From the NCBI RefSeq assembly GCF_008831285.2, contig NC_045150.1, positions 620,001 through 684,000 on the forward strand: 64,000 bases of DNA, in the 5' to 3' direction. Each line of letters starts with the position of its first letter. Within the stretch, counting starts at the first letter, position 1. The translations under genes were made by a program, and so were the position numbers. Source of the stretch: Nymphaea colorata (lineage: Eukaryota; Streptophyta; Magnoliopsida; Nymphaeales; Nymphaeaceae). Below, in pieces: positions 45,640-57,640 of the stretch. The notes beneath the pieces are model-generated. The model was not told the DNA's origin and ran no database searches. It worked only from the letters and a program-made list of their open reading frames with translations.

Positions 45640-48600
45640 ACTTCAAACTCTACATAGAGAATTTGAGATCTTGCAAATGAAAGAAAATGAATGCATCCAA
45701 AATTTCTTCTATATAAATCAAATGAAAACATTTGGAGAAATAATGGAAGATAAAAAGTAGTAGAGAAGATTTTACAATGTTTGCCTTCCAAATTTGAAAA
45801 TATCGTAACTGCTATAGAAGAATCTAAAGATATGAGTACTTATTCTATTAATGAATTGATGGGTTTGCTTTTAGCACATGAAGAGAGATTGAACAGGTCA
45901 ACAAAAAAAAACATTGAGCATGCATTTCAGGCTAAGATAGAAATTTCTAACAAGCAAAAGGATGGCGAAAGCATGTCAAATAGCAAATATATAGGTAGAG
46001 GAAATGGCAGAAGTGGCTAGCGTGGTGGAGGTCGGCAGAACGCTGACCATGGTGGTAATCAAAGACCAAGTTACAGGGACAAATAATGTTATTTTGCAAA
46101 AAGTTAAGGGCACGTCGAGGCAAAGTGTTGGGAGAAGGCAAAAAAGCATAGCAACATAGTTGAAGAAAATGAAGAAAGTATCAAGGTAACCTTTTCATTG
46201 CCCATTTGAAAGCCAAGGTCGATCACGTGTGGTTTTTAGATAGTGATTGCAACAACCATATGACAAGTGAAAAGAATCTTTTCCACCATAATGACGAGTC
46301 TATGAAGGTATGTGTGTGACTCGAAAATAACAAACAAGTACAAAATGAAGGCAAATGAACTATTGAAATTAATATTAAATCAAGCAGTAAAAAGTTAATC
46401 TATGATGTTTATTATATACCTAGTTTACTTATAACTTCTTGAGTGTTGGACAATTGCTTGAAAATGGTTATTTACTTAATTTTAATGATGGAATTTGTGA
46501 AATCAAAGTCTTTCATTACAGTGAAGACGACTCCAAATAAAATTTTTCTACTTAAATTTTCATATATAGATGAAGTTGCATTAGTCAATGATGTTGATAA
46601 AAATATCTCAGTTTTGGCATTTAAAGTATAGTCATTTTCATTATAATGACCTAAAATTATTAAACAATAAGAACATGATATTGGGTTTGCCTCATATCAG
46701 ATGTAGTGATAGGATTTGTAAAGGATGTTTATGTGAAAAGCAACATTGTATGTCTTTTCCAATTGAAAAGGCATGGAGGGCCAAGAAGCCTCTTGAACTA
46801 GTCCATGTAGATATCTATAGGCTTATGAATACTTCTACCTTAAACAATAGTATATATTTTCTATTCTTTGTTGATGTTTTTACTCGTATGGATTTGGTAT
46901 ATTTTCTTACCCAAAAGTGAGAAGATCTTGAAAAATTTCAAAAATTCAAAACTTTAGTAGAAAAGGGCAGCAATCGTGCCATAAAATGTTTGCACATAGA
47001 TAGAGGAGGATAATTTTTATCTAATGATTTTAAAGATTTTTGCAAAAAAAATGAAATTCACAGGAAGCTAACAGTAAGAAACATCTCAGTAAAATGGTGT
47101 TGTTGTGCAAAATAACAGAACTATGGTGGAAATGCTAGAAGCATGTTGAGTGAAAGTCAACTTCCAAATGATTTTTGGCCAAATCAATGGCTATTGCGGT
47201 TCATATTCTAAATATCTTGCTAACTAAAGCAGTCACCCTATGAGGCTTGATGGAAACGCAAACCTGATGGAAGTAATTTATGAGTTTTTCGATGTATTTC
47301 ATGTGCTTTTAATTGATTCAAGCGAGCATACTAAGTTGGACAAAAAAGTAAAAAAATATATATTTGTTGGATATTCGAATGCTACAAAAGGGTATTGGTT
47401 GTATAATCCTGATATAAAAAAGCTTATTGTTCGGGAAGATGTTGTCTTCGATGAAAGCAGTTTTCGGAAGTGGGATAACAAAGATGAACATTTGGTTACT
47501 GGAAATGACTTAAATTAACCAAATTAATTTGAAAAAGATGAATCCAAAGCTCCCCAACATCATTTTCATGGAGAGGTCAAATAAACCAAGATATTAGACC
47601 TACTATGGACAGTGATAGTACTCCAAGAAAGGTAAGGAGAGTTGATGATCTTTATAATTATGCACTTAGTTTGATGGTTATACAACCAACATGTTATGAA
47701 GATGCTTGTGAGAAACAAGAACAAGAGAAATCTACGGAAGAAGAAATAGCAGCCATTGAAAGGAATGACACTTGGGAACTTGTAGATCTACCAGATAGAC
47801 AAAATGCCATTGATGTTAAATGGGTCTACAAAATAAAATACAATGCAAAAATACAAAGAAAGACTTGTCGCAAAGGGTATGCTCAAGAATATAGAGTAAT
47901 TTTTAAAAAAATTGTTAGAATCATTTAGACTTGTCGCAAAGGGTATGCTCAATAATATAGAGTAAGTTAGAATAATTTCGGCATTAGCTGCTCATAGTTT
48001 TTCAGTTTGATATAAAGTCTGGATTTTTAAATAGCTTCTTGAAATAAGAATACTATGTTTGCCAACCACATGTTTTTGTTATTAATGGACAAAGAGAAGG
48101 TATGCATATTGAAAAAACTCTTTATAGTATTAAACAAGCACAATGAGCTTGGTATGGGAGAGTAGACACATACTCAATGCATAATAGTTTTCACAAAAGT
48201 GAAAGTAAACTCTCTTTATACGTGAATGGAATAGGTAATTATGTTTTCATATTATGTGTTTATGTACATGACATCATTTATACAAGCTCCTCTAATAGTC
48301 TTATTGAAAAATTTAAGACAAGTAGAATTTGTGAATTTGATATGTCAGATCTGAAATTGTTACATTATTTTCTTGGACTTCAGGTTCAACAGACTAATGA
48401 TGGTATTTTTATTTCTCAAGAAAAATATGCTTTGAACATACTTGAAAAATTTAATATTTTATCATGCAAATCATGTTCTAGTCCCATGAACACCAATGAG
48501 AGTTAACTATAAATAATGGTACTATGAGAGCTGATGATAAGTTATACATGAGTTTTGTTAGAAAACTAATGTACCTCACATAGGCACAACCATATATTAT

Positions 48601-49200
48601 GTGCCTAGTTGGTCTGATTTCAAGGGTTATGCATTATCCATCAATACATCATTTTGAAACAGCAAAATGGATTCTTCGTTACATCCGATCAACTATGGGA
48701 TTTGGTACCGATCTAATTCCAATTTTAAGTTAATTTGTTTTTCTGACCACAACTAGGCTGGTTTTGTTGTTGATAAGAAAAACACAAGTGTATACACTTT
48801 TACTCTTGGATTGGAGGTTGTGTCGTGGATATCCAAAAAGCAAACAACTGTGGTTCTATCGTCTTCTGAAGCAGAGTATGTTGTAGCCACCACATCTGCA
48901 TGTCAAGCTATTTAGATACGAAGAATTTTGGGCGACATGCACCAAAAGTAAGATGAGGTATTGGACTTTTTTGTGATAATCAAGCAACAATCTTCATGAC
49001 AAAAAATGTGATGTTTTACGAAGGAACTAAACACATTGAATTACGTCATTACTTTATTGGCGAAGTTGTTATTGATGGAATGATAATAATGAAATATTGT
49101 TCCACAAATGATCAAATTGCGGCCAGATTTACGAAAGCACTCGACCATTCAAAGTTCGTAAAATTCAGGTTATCTGTTGGAGTATCAAATTTTGCATCAA
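45640..49200 (+). pseudogene. Copia gag-pol relic (inactive)
   Basis: Gag is seen at 45780-46020 (LPSKFENIVTAIEESKD-like, then INELMGLLLAHEERLN), followed by a Gly-rich basic stretch and a damaged zinc knuckle (CYFAKS, stop, GHVEAKCWEK) near 46090. The GAG-pre-integrase and integrase start is at 46590-46920 (CKGCLCEKQHCMSFPIEKAW, ELVHVDIYRLMNT, FFVDVFTRMDLVYFL). The integrase end is at 47330-47500 (VKKYIFVGYSNATKGYWLYN). RT is split between 47605-47928 (NDTWELVDLPDRQNAIDVKW) and 48177-48506 (ILCVYVHDIIYTSS in place of YVDD; DMSDLKLLHYFLGLQVQ). RNase H is at 48755-49190 (SSSEAEYVVATTSACQA). Stops and frameshifts break every domain, and the catalytic Asp-Asp is changed to His-Asp. Codon 1 of gag cannot be fixed. 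Confidence 0.88.
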
Positions 49201-49207
49201 AAGGGAG

Positions 49208-49613
49208 TATTAAATATGATGTAAACAATTTTAGTAAATGTGTGAAATTTGCAGTTTTTGTTTTAATATCATAAAGTTATGATATAGTAAATTAAGGGTT
49301 TATTGTCAAGAGTTATGGCATAATAAATTAAAATGGTAATGAAGAGGTTTTTTATTTTTTTAATGTCTTTTAATGTCATGTTTATAATGGCCATTAGTGT
49401 GGAGGTTTATGAGTCTAAGTTGAGTATCTTGAGGTAGCCTATAAATAGGTGTCTTGGTTTGTGTCATTTGTATCAAGTGTAAAGTGTGACAAGGTGACCT
49501 TGTAGCGAGCCGTGAGTTGTATGAGTGCTCTCCTCTTCTAATTCAAAAGTTGTTTTCCAAAGTTCATTGTGTACAACATAAAGTATGGTGTTTCATTATT
49601 GTTTATTTTCAAC
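49208..49613 (+). repeat. 3' LTR of the 44.8-49.6 kb copia element
   Basis: Starts after AAAAGGGAG. It shares TATAAATA (about 49440) and the 3' end TTGTTTATTTTCAAC with the 5' LTR. Confidence 0.88.
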
Positions 49614-50221
49614 CTAATTAATTTTAAGCTATGTATGACATGAATATGTTTAAAGGGGGTTCTTAAGGAACAATCGAATTCTCTGCCCTTTTAGAATTCT
49701 ATAGTGTAATAGGACTTTAATTTTCTAAAATGGGGAAGTGACTTGGGATTGAAATTCAATACTGACAGTAGCGAACATGACAACTTGAAGTACTCTTGTA
49801 TCGAATTCAACATTCTATAGAGACATCAAACATTATTATGAAATCTATATTGAATTTAGTTTAGAGAAGGAAAAGGAGTTGTATGAGTCATACAAAAAGA
49901 AAAGGGTTTAAGTTGAGGCAAGACTCAACCAGCAAGCTTTAGCAGAACACAACCATGGGAAACTAAGGAAACAAAATGGCAGAGCTGGGACTTGATCAGG
50001 GTCCTTAACTTGAGTTGTGTGGTTTCTCATGCTCATGCTTCTTAAAATCTTGTCACATGCATTTGACCTAGATCATGTTGTTATGCTACATCAAATTTTG
50101 AGACCTTTTTTAACGTTCCTCTAACCTATTCCTCTTCGACAGTAAGTTGTTGCCTCCTTACCTTTTCTACCACTATTACGCATCTAAACCTTTTGTCTGC
50201 TGAGTGTTAAATAAAACATAA

Positions 50222-50270
<49 letters not shown>

Positions 50271-52380
50271 GAGAGTGTATAACAAGTATGATTTTGTATT
50301 TTTATCCATGTTCTAACTCGTCAGGTTCTTATTCAGTTTTTTTTTTCAGCCATTGAAGTATGAGCAAGCATCATTTCAAAATGTGTGGACAGCTTTTGTA
50401 AGGCTTTGAAGCCCCTGGACAAGGTTGGTTGGCAGGTAGTTTGGATTTGACCTTTGAGTGAGTGTACCATAAATCTGTCTTAGAACACTAAAACATTGTG
50501 TCATACGGATGCTTATAATAGAGCATATTCATGTAAGACTTACTCAAAGTTCCTAATGTCATACAGCCCTTTATAGTCATCAACCTCCTAGCACAAAGTT
50601 AGGTATTGGGCAAGCAACCAAGTCCCTCAACCTGGAGTAGCTGCTCATGACGTATAAGAAAAGAACCTTAACATAAAGAAGCAGCTTCTCTCTCCCTCAG
50701 CCTTTTCTTTCTCTTTCCCTTTCTACCTTCATTCATGTGTGGACCTGAAATCCAACTTGAAATCAGACCCCTTACTCCTTTGAATTCGAGATCGATGAAT
50801 TTCAGCGGTCATCTTTTAATCTATAATTTGAATTTGAGATCCATAAATTTAAACGTTCATTTTGAAATCTATAATTTAAACCTCAGAGTATAAGACCATC
50901 AAAGGTTGAGACTTATTCTGGCAGTTTGTCAGTTACAGTGGACAAAAAAACACACTAAAATTAAAATTAAAATGTCAGTACTGCTTTCCAAAACCAGACG
51001 TGATAAGCAATAAATGTCCTCAACTTTGGAGGACAGGTAGAGCTTCACAAATGTCAGGTCCGTCTTCTGTCTCGTGACTTTCTTTCCCTCACGAGCTCGC
51101 TTTTGAAAAAACTTGCGTCACGATTCCCTTTTGGATCCTTCCTATATTTAACAAACCTCGAATCAAAAGATTAAACATTTTTAGACCCTATTAGGAAAAC
51201 GTGAAGTAATTTCAAACTTTTCCTTTTATTTTTCCGAGGAATAATTTATTATCTATTACTTATGGAATCCCCACATATTGTTAACTCAATAGAGAGGCTA
51301 CCGTTCCGACTCTTGAATCAATTCTGACAGCATCAACTCACGTTTCCACGAGAATCGATTATTAATTTATTACGATTAACCGTTTTAAAATCAATATTAA
51401 AATCGATAATTGTTCAAACGTACACAACGTGAAAGCCACAAAAGCCACCGTCGTTTGATAACGGGGATAATCGCAACCTGTTTTATGGACGTCTTAAAAT
51501 TATGTAACATGATTCCATGAGTTGTTGATAAATGCAAATCAATAAAAATTGAAGTAGATTCCTTTAACATCACAGAACACTTCATAAGGTGTTCCACGTA
51601 TCTTTTGCACCATATTTTTTACAACATATTTATGGATTGTGTTCCAGTTACATACCGTTCTTTTTACCAAAGAGACCCTAAACTGCATAACACAAACAAT
51701 ACAAAACACATTCAAGAGGAGTGCACAACACAAACTAAACAAAACACACAGACAAGAGGCTCGAGATTCGAATTCTGTAGAAGCATATCTATAGTTGGTT
51801 AAAATTCTAAAGGAGCAAGTCTAGTGTGGCTGTTCTACTCTATAGCTCCCGTGCTCAATGAAATTCAACATTTAAGTTCAAAGATAATCATAAAACCATA
51901 AAGCAAGCAAAAATCCTTATAAGCATTAATGGCATAATAGCAAGCCACAGGCATAAAGCTATAAACTAAATACGGTTTCTCTTCATTTGTATTAAACATT
52001 AAGTAAAATGTCACCGTTGTGACTCCCAAGTTTTCCAAAGCGAGAGAAGAGTTTCAATATGTTACCAATCATTTCAAGGGGGACTTCGAGTGCCTCTGAT
52101 ATCAGATGATTTAATATTTTTGAATCTTAAATGCATGACTTTAAACTGGAATGATAAATTTCTTCACCCTTCTAAACATACATTCATAAGATGTGGAAGA
52201 AACAAAAGGCCTTCAGATTTGAGATATCCTCGCTCGCTCAAATACTGTGACCGCTAAACCCTGCAGAGAGTGAAGGAGCCATGTGGTTTTACGCAACTAA
52301 GCAAGCCATTAATTAACATTGTCTCTCGACCCAAGTTGTCGTTTCCGCACGTAAAATAGAAAATAGAAACAGTTGACAGA
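49614..52380. other. Intergenic DNA, no gene supported
   Basis: It holds a (TC)22 run and a small 48-bp tandem duplication near 50788-50885 (GAGATC..ATGAATTT / CTATAATTT). Frames are short and AT-rich. At 52385-52490 a G+C-rich patch has two near-palindromes (GGGCCAACAATGGCCC and GGCCTGATATCGGCC), which may be a transposon fragment. Confidence 0.5.
50224..50267. repeat. (TC)22 microsatellite
   Basis: Uninterrupted CT/TC dinucleotides, 44 bp. Confidence 0.95.
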
Positions 52381-52770
52381 CAAATGTTGGGGCGCCCCGG
52401 CCTGATATCGGCCATGAAAACACCGGCGAAGAGGGCCAACAATGGCCCTCTCAAATATCGGCAGAAACTGGGGCTGAATCAACAGAACCGAAATCCACTC
52501 AGCTCAGTAATAACTACGAAAAAATGCATTTTCGCCGAAGTGAGGAAAAGGGAAACATCCATACATAACTTAACAGTTCATTCTCAGTAGATTCAAGTAA
52601 AACAGATGCGCACATGAAAACCAATGTCGAGAATAATTCTGTTACCAAAAAGCCTAACTAGCTCAGTTCACAATGGACAGGTATATCTTCAGCTCTGATT
52701 CCTTCAGCCAGTTTGTACAATTATGTTTATGGAACCTCATCTCCATGAACTACAGCTTCCATTGGTAACC

Positions 52771-54482
52771 TTATATTGCGTTTAGCTTGCCTAAGAAGTG
52801 AGAATACAAAGATTCTCAAAGCTGATTATTGTCACAGTCAACCCAAGGTACAGATTCTTTGGAAATATGTCCCGCTATCTTTCTAAAGAGAGACTACAGC
52901 TGTGGACAGAACAAAAAAGCCACGTGAATCCAAGGCATTTCCACCTAAGGATTCCTAGACCTCGAAGGAAGGAGTGGAAAGCACGAAACTAGATACTCAC
53001 TGGCAAAGTGAGTTCCAACAGAGAAAAATGACTGAATGGTCAGAGGTGAGAACACTCTACACGAAACACAAAAAAGAAATGCAACCCAAATGAAAAACTG
53101 ACGACAAAACAAAAAGGCAGCCAAGCTCAGAAGGCTTAGAAAAATGAACATAAGGCCAACCTGGGACGTGTATATTGGAAAATAAGCTTCAGAGCAAACA
53201 TTGAAATAACCAATTTTGGAAGGAATTATACGGGAGAAAACATTGAAAGAACCAATTTTATAAGGAGTTATACGCGGAAACCTGCGGCTTTTCTCAAGCA
53301 TATCGCAGACAGTAGGAAGAAGCATTTACCTTCTTCAGGAGTCTCAGTTAATGATGGAGATAATTGTTTGTATCTGTGAAACAGAGAATAAATCATTCAT
53401 GCCAGAGAACCACCATAATGAATGTGAACATAAGCCAGACGCCATATAAATGAAAAACTGACGACAAAATAAAAAGGTGGCTGCCAAGAAGGCTTAGAAA
53501 AATGAACAGAAGGCCAACCTGGGATGGGACGTGCATATTTGAAAATAAGCTTCAGACCAAACATTGAAATAACCAATTTTGGAAGGAACTATACGTGAAT
53601 CCGCTAACGTAATCCGCTTACGTTGACAAAGCAAACATTGAAAGAACTAATTTGGGAAGAAATTAAACGCCGAGCCTGCGGCTTTTCTCAAGCATATCGC
53701 AGACAGTAGGAAGAAGCATTTACCTTCTTCAAGAGTCTCAGACTCTCAATTAATGATAGAGATAAATTCGTTGTATCTGTGAAACAGAAATTAAATCACT
53801 CGTGCCAGAGAACCACCATAATGAATGTGAACACAAGCCAGAAGACATACATGAAAAACTGACGACAAATTAAAGAGGTAGCCAAGCTAAGAAGGCTTAG
53901 AAAAATGAACAGACGGGCCAACCTGGGACGTGTATATTGGAGAATAAGCTTCAGAGCAAACATTGAAATAACCAATTTTGGAAAGAATTATACGTGAATC
54001 CGCTTACGTAATCCGCTTCCGTTGACAAAGCAAACAATGAAAGAAGCAATTTTGGATGGAAATAAGAGCGGAACCCTGCGGGCTTTTATCAAACATGTCG
54101 CAGACAGTAGCAAGAAGCATTTACCTTCTTCAAAAGTCTCAATTAATGATGCAAAATAACTTGTTTGTATCTGTGAAACAGAAAATAAATCACTCGTGCC
54201 AGAGGACCACCATAATGAATGTGAACACAAGCCAGAAGCCATATAAAAAGATAGAGACATATAAATAGATAGAGACACACGATTTTCATTCTATCCATAC
54301 TTGGTCCTTCACAAGCAAAATCCATGTATGATGAAATCGATCTTTCTTTGACCACATCATAAAACCCCCAAAAAAGAGAGAATGAGTTAACCGAAACAGC
54401 AAACAGAATGGAAGGAAAAAGGGAACTACCTCACAGGAGCAGGGAAGAGTGAAACGAAGAGAATCAACGCCACTCTTCTCAT
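52771..54482 (-). CDS. Candidate tiny secreted-peptide gene or spliced non-coding RNA (weak)
   Basis: On the minus strand an ATG at 54482 (an in-frame one at 54527 is possible) opens MRRVALILFVSLFPAPV, which looks like a signal peptide, and reaches donor GAG/GTAGTT at 54430. Downstream are three splice-bounded micro-exons, one per tandem repeat unit: 54170-54125, 53776-53724 and 53373-53330. Each has acceptor TCTGTTTCACAG and donor GAAGAAG/GTAAAT. Only the last (53373-53330) stays open in the phase set by exon 1, giving YKQLSPSLTETPEE. Joining it to an exon at 52790 (acceptor TTCTTAG) would end GKLNAI and stop, about 38 aa in total. Exon 1 lies only about 250 bp beyond the stop of the cold-shock gene, on the same strand. 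It could equally be a spliced 3' UTR or a non-coding transcript. I do not recognise the peptide. Confidence 0.25.
53083..54250. repeat. Three-copy tandem repeat, unit about 395 bp
   Basis: Units start near 53083, 53450 and 53850 with TGAAAAACTGACGACAAA. All contain AACCTGGGA..GTG.ATATT, AATAAGCTTCAGA, CATTGAAATAACCAATTTTGG, the TATCGCAGACAGTAG block, AGCATTTACCTTCTTCA, and GAACCACCATAATGAATGTG-type text. The spacing of AGCATTTACC is 393 then about 402 bp. Units 2 and 3 carry an extra CCGCTTACG-type insert that unit 1 lacks. Confidence 0.93.
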
Positions 54483-54727
54483 CTGTAGCTGGTGTAATTC
54501 ATCACCACTTTTAAGTGGACCATTCATTCTAACCTGACGTCAAGCAAATCCGAGAAGAGACATAGAGAGAGAGAAAAAGAGAAAGAGCACTAATTCACGA
54601 AACATAAACACAAGGCACGTCTGATCCTCGGTTCCACGGGTGCGAAATCGGCCTGAAAAGTCAGCATGGAGGCACCAGTCTTAGTCGTTCCGCTGGATGG
54701 CCGGATCACGAAGTACCAGAGTTTGCT

Positions 54728-55366
54728 TCAGTTCTGGCCAGACGGGCATTCACGCGCAAAATGCCCCGGCTCCCCGCAATGAAAGCAGCCGCTACGGCCG
54801 CCGCCTCCATAACCGCCACCAGATCTCCCACCGCTCCCTTGGTTGCAGTCCCTCGCCAAATGACCCGGCTGCCCACAAGTGTAGCAAGCTCCAGCACCAC
54901 CTCCCCCGTAACCGCCACCACCTCCCCCGTAACCGCCACCACCTCCGCCATAACCGCCACCACCACCACCATAATAGCCACCACCACCACCACCGCGTCC
55001 TCCGCCTCTTCCACCCCGTCCTCCCCTTCCACCGCCGTAACCACCACCATACCCACCACCGCCGCTTCCCCAACCTCTACTACCACCAAAACCCCTTCCA
55101 GCACCACCTCCACCCCCTCCGCTGGGCAAGGGAGAGCCATCCGGCCCGGTGACATCCACGGCCTTGGTCCTGCCGTCGTCCCCAGTTTCGACCTCAAACT
55201 CGACGGGATCTCCTTCGGAGAGAAGGCGGAATCCCTCCGACCTGATAGAGGTCTGGTGGACGAACAGGTCGTCGGTGCCGTCATCCGGCGTGATGAACCC
55301 GAACCCCTTCTGCGAGTTGAACCACTTCACCGTGCCCCTTCCTCTCTTTCCCTGCGCCATCTCCAT
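54728..55366 (-). CDS. Glycine-rich cold-shock-domain protein with two CCHC zinc knuckles (GRP2/CSP type)
   Basis: Intact single-exon frame of 212 aa starting [16 protein letters not shown]; the second Met two residues later is an equally good start. The cold shock domain (about residues 8-78) has the RNP1 motif KGFGFI and RNP2 motif LFVHQ, and ends [13 protein letters not shown] Gly/Tyr-rich region follows (about 80-160, GGGGGYGGG units). The first zinc knuckle [14 protein letters not shown] is at about 161-174 and the second [14 protein letters not shown] at about 194-207; both keep C-x2-C-x4-H-x4-C. This is the architecture of plant GRP2/CSP proteins: nucleic-acid-binding RNA chaperones of nucleus and cytoplasm, linked to cold response, flowering and seed development. 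Its length is close to the usual 200 or so residues. The leader is pyrimidine-rich (CTCTCT runs), typical of highly expressed plant genes. No damage is seen. The exact paralogue cannot be named. Confidence 0.96.
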   Translation of the reverse strand: MEMAQGKRGRGTVKWFNSQKGFGFITPDDGTDDLFVHQTSIRSEGFRLLSEGDPVEFEVETGDDGRTKAVDVTGPDGSPLPSGGGGGGAGRGFGGSRGWGSGGGGYGGGYGGGRGGRGGRGGGRGGGGGGYYGGGGGGYGGGGGGYGGGGGGYGGGGAGACYTCGQPGHLARDCNQGSGGRSGGGYGGGGRSGCFHCGEPGHFARECPSGQN

Positions 55367-55500
55367 CCTCTCCCTCCCTCAAATCCACAACACCCTCAAA
55401 GAAGAAGAAGACCTCTCCTGGCAGGAGGCTTCGAGAGAGAGAGAGAGAGAGACGGAGAGTTGAGAAAGAGAGAGCGAATGAAGGAGAAAGGGAGATGGGG
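55367..55500 (-). promoter_or_regulatory. Pyrimidine-rich 5' leader of the cold-shock gene
   Basis: In the coding direction the 130 bases before the ATG are CT-rich, with a (CT)n run at 55436-55452 and TTCTTCTTCTTT. Such leaders or promoter-proximal CT repeats are frequent in plant housekeeping genes. The transcription start is not known. Confidence 0.45.
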
Positions 55501-56390
55501 TTAGGTCATATCAGAAGAAGAAAAGGATGGACGCGAGGGCCGCCGTTTCCGGCGGAGATCAGGACGCACCCCGAAAGGATACGGAGAGGGCCTCCAGGTT
55601 TAAAGTTTCCCCAAATCGGACGGCCGACCTTTGAGGTGACAGATTGAGACGGTGTCTCCACCGTCCGCCTATTTTGGCGCTTTGGTTCTTGTGCAGAATA
55701 TCTGAGGGCTCAGTTAATGCGTCGTCTCGTTTGCCGCGTGAACAATAATAAAAGAAGGAAGTATAAAATATCTGCGATAAAGTATCCTTTTTCACCTAAC
55801 AAAACCTTTTTAACGTTTACACTTTTCCCTTTTTAAACTTGGCAGCTCCCATATTTATCTCTTATCGGCTCGAGAAACCCGAAATGCCGGAACCGAGGTC
55901 TCAGATCCTAGTCACTCGATTCTTGCTAACCCCAGTTAAACGCGGGGGTTGGGAACGTTTGACTCTTCTAGGGTTTATAACGTGAGAATTGTAAACTTAT
56001 GATCTTTATATTTTAATCACGTATTTAAAGATGAAAAAATCACAAGAGCCGTGGCTGTTCAGGATAACTCTTGAATTCACAGCCTTCGAATAAAAAACCT
56101 GGTTTTAAATTAGTAGCCTACTAAAAAAACCCAATTGTTGAGGGTAAACATCTCTTTCCTTACCTCCTCAAAAATCATGCCTCAGTATTGGCTTGTGATT
56201 GTGTCCTCTTTTCAATCAGAAACTGATCCATGCGTGTTAATGGTAATCACGATGTTATATATGGGACATAGAAATCGACATAAAGAACTTAGCAGAAGGC
56301 ATGGGCTTATGATCATATTGTGTTGCCAAATGTCCTTCATGAACTTTGGCTTGCAAGCCAACTTCCCGGCGTTGGGAGTGGAACCAACAT
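55501..56390. other. Upstream flank of the cold-shock gene, no gene
   Basis: The proximal part should hold its promoter; I see no unambiguous TATA box. No coding feature is supported. Confidence 0.4.
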
Positions 56391-57010
56391 AGGACGAAGG
56401 TCTACTTCGTGATAAGCTTCTGCAGGTCCCTGAGAGGAGCAATGAAGTTGACATTCATCATGCATGAGCATTGTTTTTATATAGAGGAGCAGATTTTGTG
56501 CAAGACAAAGCATGCATTTGGATATCGACTACGCGCATCCCCAAAGTTTATGATATTAGGATGCGGGATTTCCTAATTTGTGTCTCCAGTGAAGGTAAGC
56601 TGGAAATCGTTTTGAAACAATATGCATGGTCGGTTGACAGAAAAACTTTAGTGGTTGCTAGATGGAAAAGGGGAATACCTAAGCAATTGAATCCATAAGT
56701 AAATTTGTCTCTCCAGATTCGTTTGTTGGATCTAAACCCCATCCTTTGGAGTAGCAGAGTTTTCAACATAGCTGGTCTAGGCCTGAGGGCTGATTTGGCC
56801 TAAATAGATTAACTCACTAAGGAAATGCATAGAAATGGATTCACCTGTTTGTGCCTTGACGTACCTACTCATGTTGATCTAAAATTAGAGATAGATGTGT
56901 TCATAGACAGGTAGAAACTAGTGCAACATGTTATCCACGAAGGCTGAATTAGGTTCTGTCAACATTGTGGGACCGATGACATGGGCTGGATGAGTACCAA
57001 TTGCAGATTT
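56390..57010 (+). pseudogene. LINE ORF1 relic (DUF4283/zinc-knuckle type)
   Basis: A broken plus-strand frame reads KLEIVLKQYAWSVDRKTLVV, then IRLLDLNPILWSSRVFNIAG, then CLDVPTHVDLKLEIDVFID and IRFCQHCGTDDMGW. This matches the layout of plant LINE (or related) ORF1 proteins: a DUF4283 RNA-binding domain, a Pro/Leu-rich WIRLPDLP-like block, an ARVCVEVDL-like block and a C-x-x-C knuckle. At least five stops interrupt it. No reverse transcriptase part follows, so it is a fragment. Confidence 0.45.
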
Positions 57011-57104
57011 TTGTGGGAAATAGATCAAAAGCAGGAGCTCGAAATCATGAAGCAAGAGCATTGCTCTCAATTTTTGATACATGACTAAATTTTCAAATAT
57101 ATAC

Positions 57105-57640
57105 CTCAAGTATGAGTGTTGAACGGGCTTTGATATCAATTGTCTTAACCTGGCCATTGCCATACGGGGCATAGGCTCCTAGTTAACGGATCTCAACATA
57201 TCCCATAGTAGCTTCAATTCTCCCTGAAAAAGTTGGGGAATTAGGACAATTTATCACTTTGTCGGCTCTCTTATATATCCATGAAGATATCCTACAATCT
57301 TCGATATGACACTAAACTTTTCGATATATAATTAAGACCCCCCTCCTCTAACCCAAACTTAAGGCACACACATCTACATGGATGAAACCTCATGTTCAAG
57401 TGTTGAAGTGGCTCTTATATCAAATGTCACGACTCGGTCCACTCCTCTGTCATGACTCGACCACTCCCACATTGAGCTTAAGCTTGAGCTCTTACTCTGA
57501 CGGACCCCAACCCAACCCCTAACAGTTTTAGTTCATTTTGCAACAGGGTTAGGAACTAGGACAATTAACCACGAAAGTTGAACCTTACAAGTCCTCGAAG
57601 ATTCCTCTCAATCTTCACTGTGATGAATGTTTGTATGAAA
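57105..57640 (-). mobile_element. Decayed TRIM copies, minus orientation, in an internal-LTR-internal-LTR arrangement
   Basis: Reading the reverse complement, TTGATATCAAAGCCCGTTCAACACTC (here split: TTGATATCAAAGCC plus GTTCAACACTC) at about 57112-57138 matches the primer site and following bases of the intact TRIM at 34486. An LTR-like stretch follows on the plus coordinates to about 57320 (GGACAATT, ATCTTCGATA.GACACTAAACTTTT). A second internal part (CTTAAGGCACACAC, GTTCAAGTGTTGAAGTGGCT) and primer site lie at 57350-57415, then a second LTR-like stretch to about 57640 (CCCCAACCCAACCCC, AGGAACTAGGACAATTAA). This implies two LTR units sharing internals, as in a tandem array made by recombination. 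Confidence 0.6.

Larger units (their letters stand above)
44778..49613 (+). mobile_element. Degenerate Ty1/copia element with both LTRs
   Basis: Two direct repeats of about 406-408 bp (44778-45185 and 49208-49613) flank about 4.0 kb of gag-pol remains on the plus strand. A decayed initiator-Met primer site follows LTR1, and a purine tract (AAAAGGGAG) precedes LTR2. The LTRs differ by many substitutions and small indels, so insertion is old. I could not find a clean target duplication. Confidence 0.92.

Noticed and set aside
53083-54250. Possible CRISPR-like array or satellite
   Set aside because: Only three diverged units of about 395 bp in a plant nuclear context; a local tandem duplication explains it.
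54706-55504. Long frames overlapping the cold-shock gene on both strands (up to 247 codons)
   Set aside because: They mirror the GGN-rich glycine repeat in other frames, giving Thr/Ala, His/Arg or Val-rich low-complexity peptides; only the 212-codon frame has real domains.
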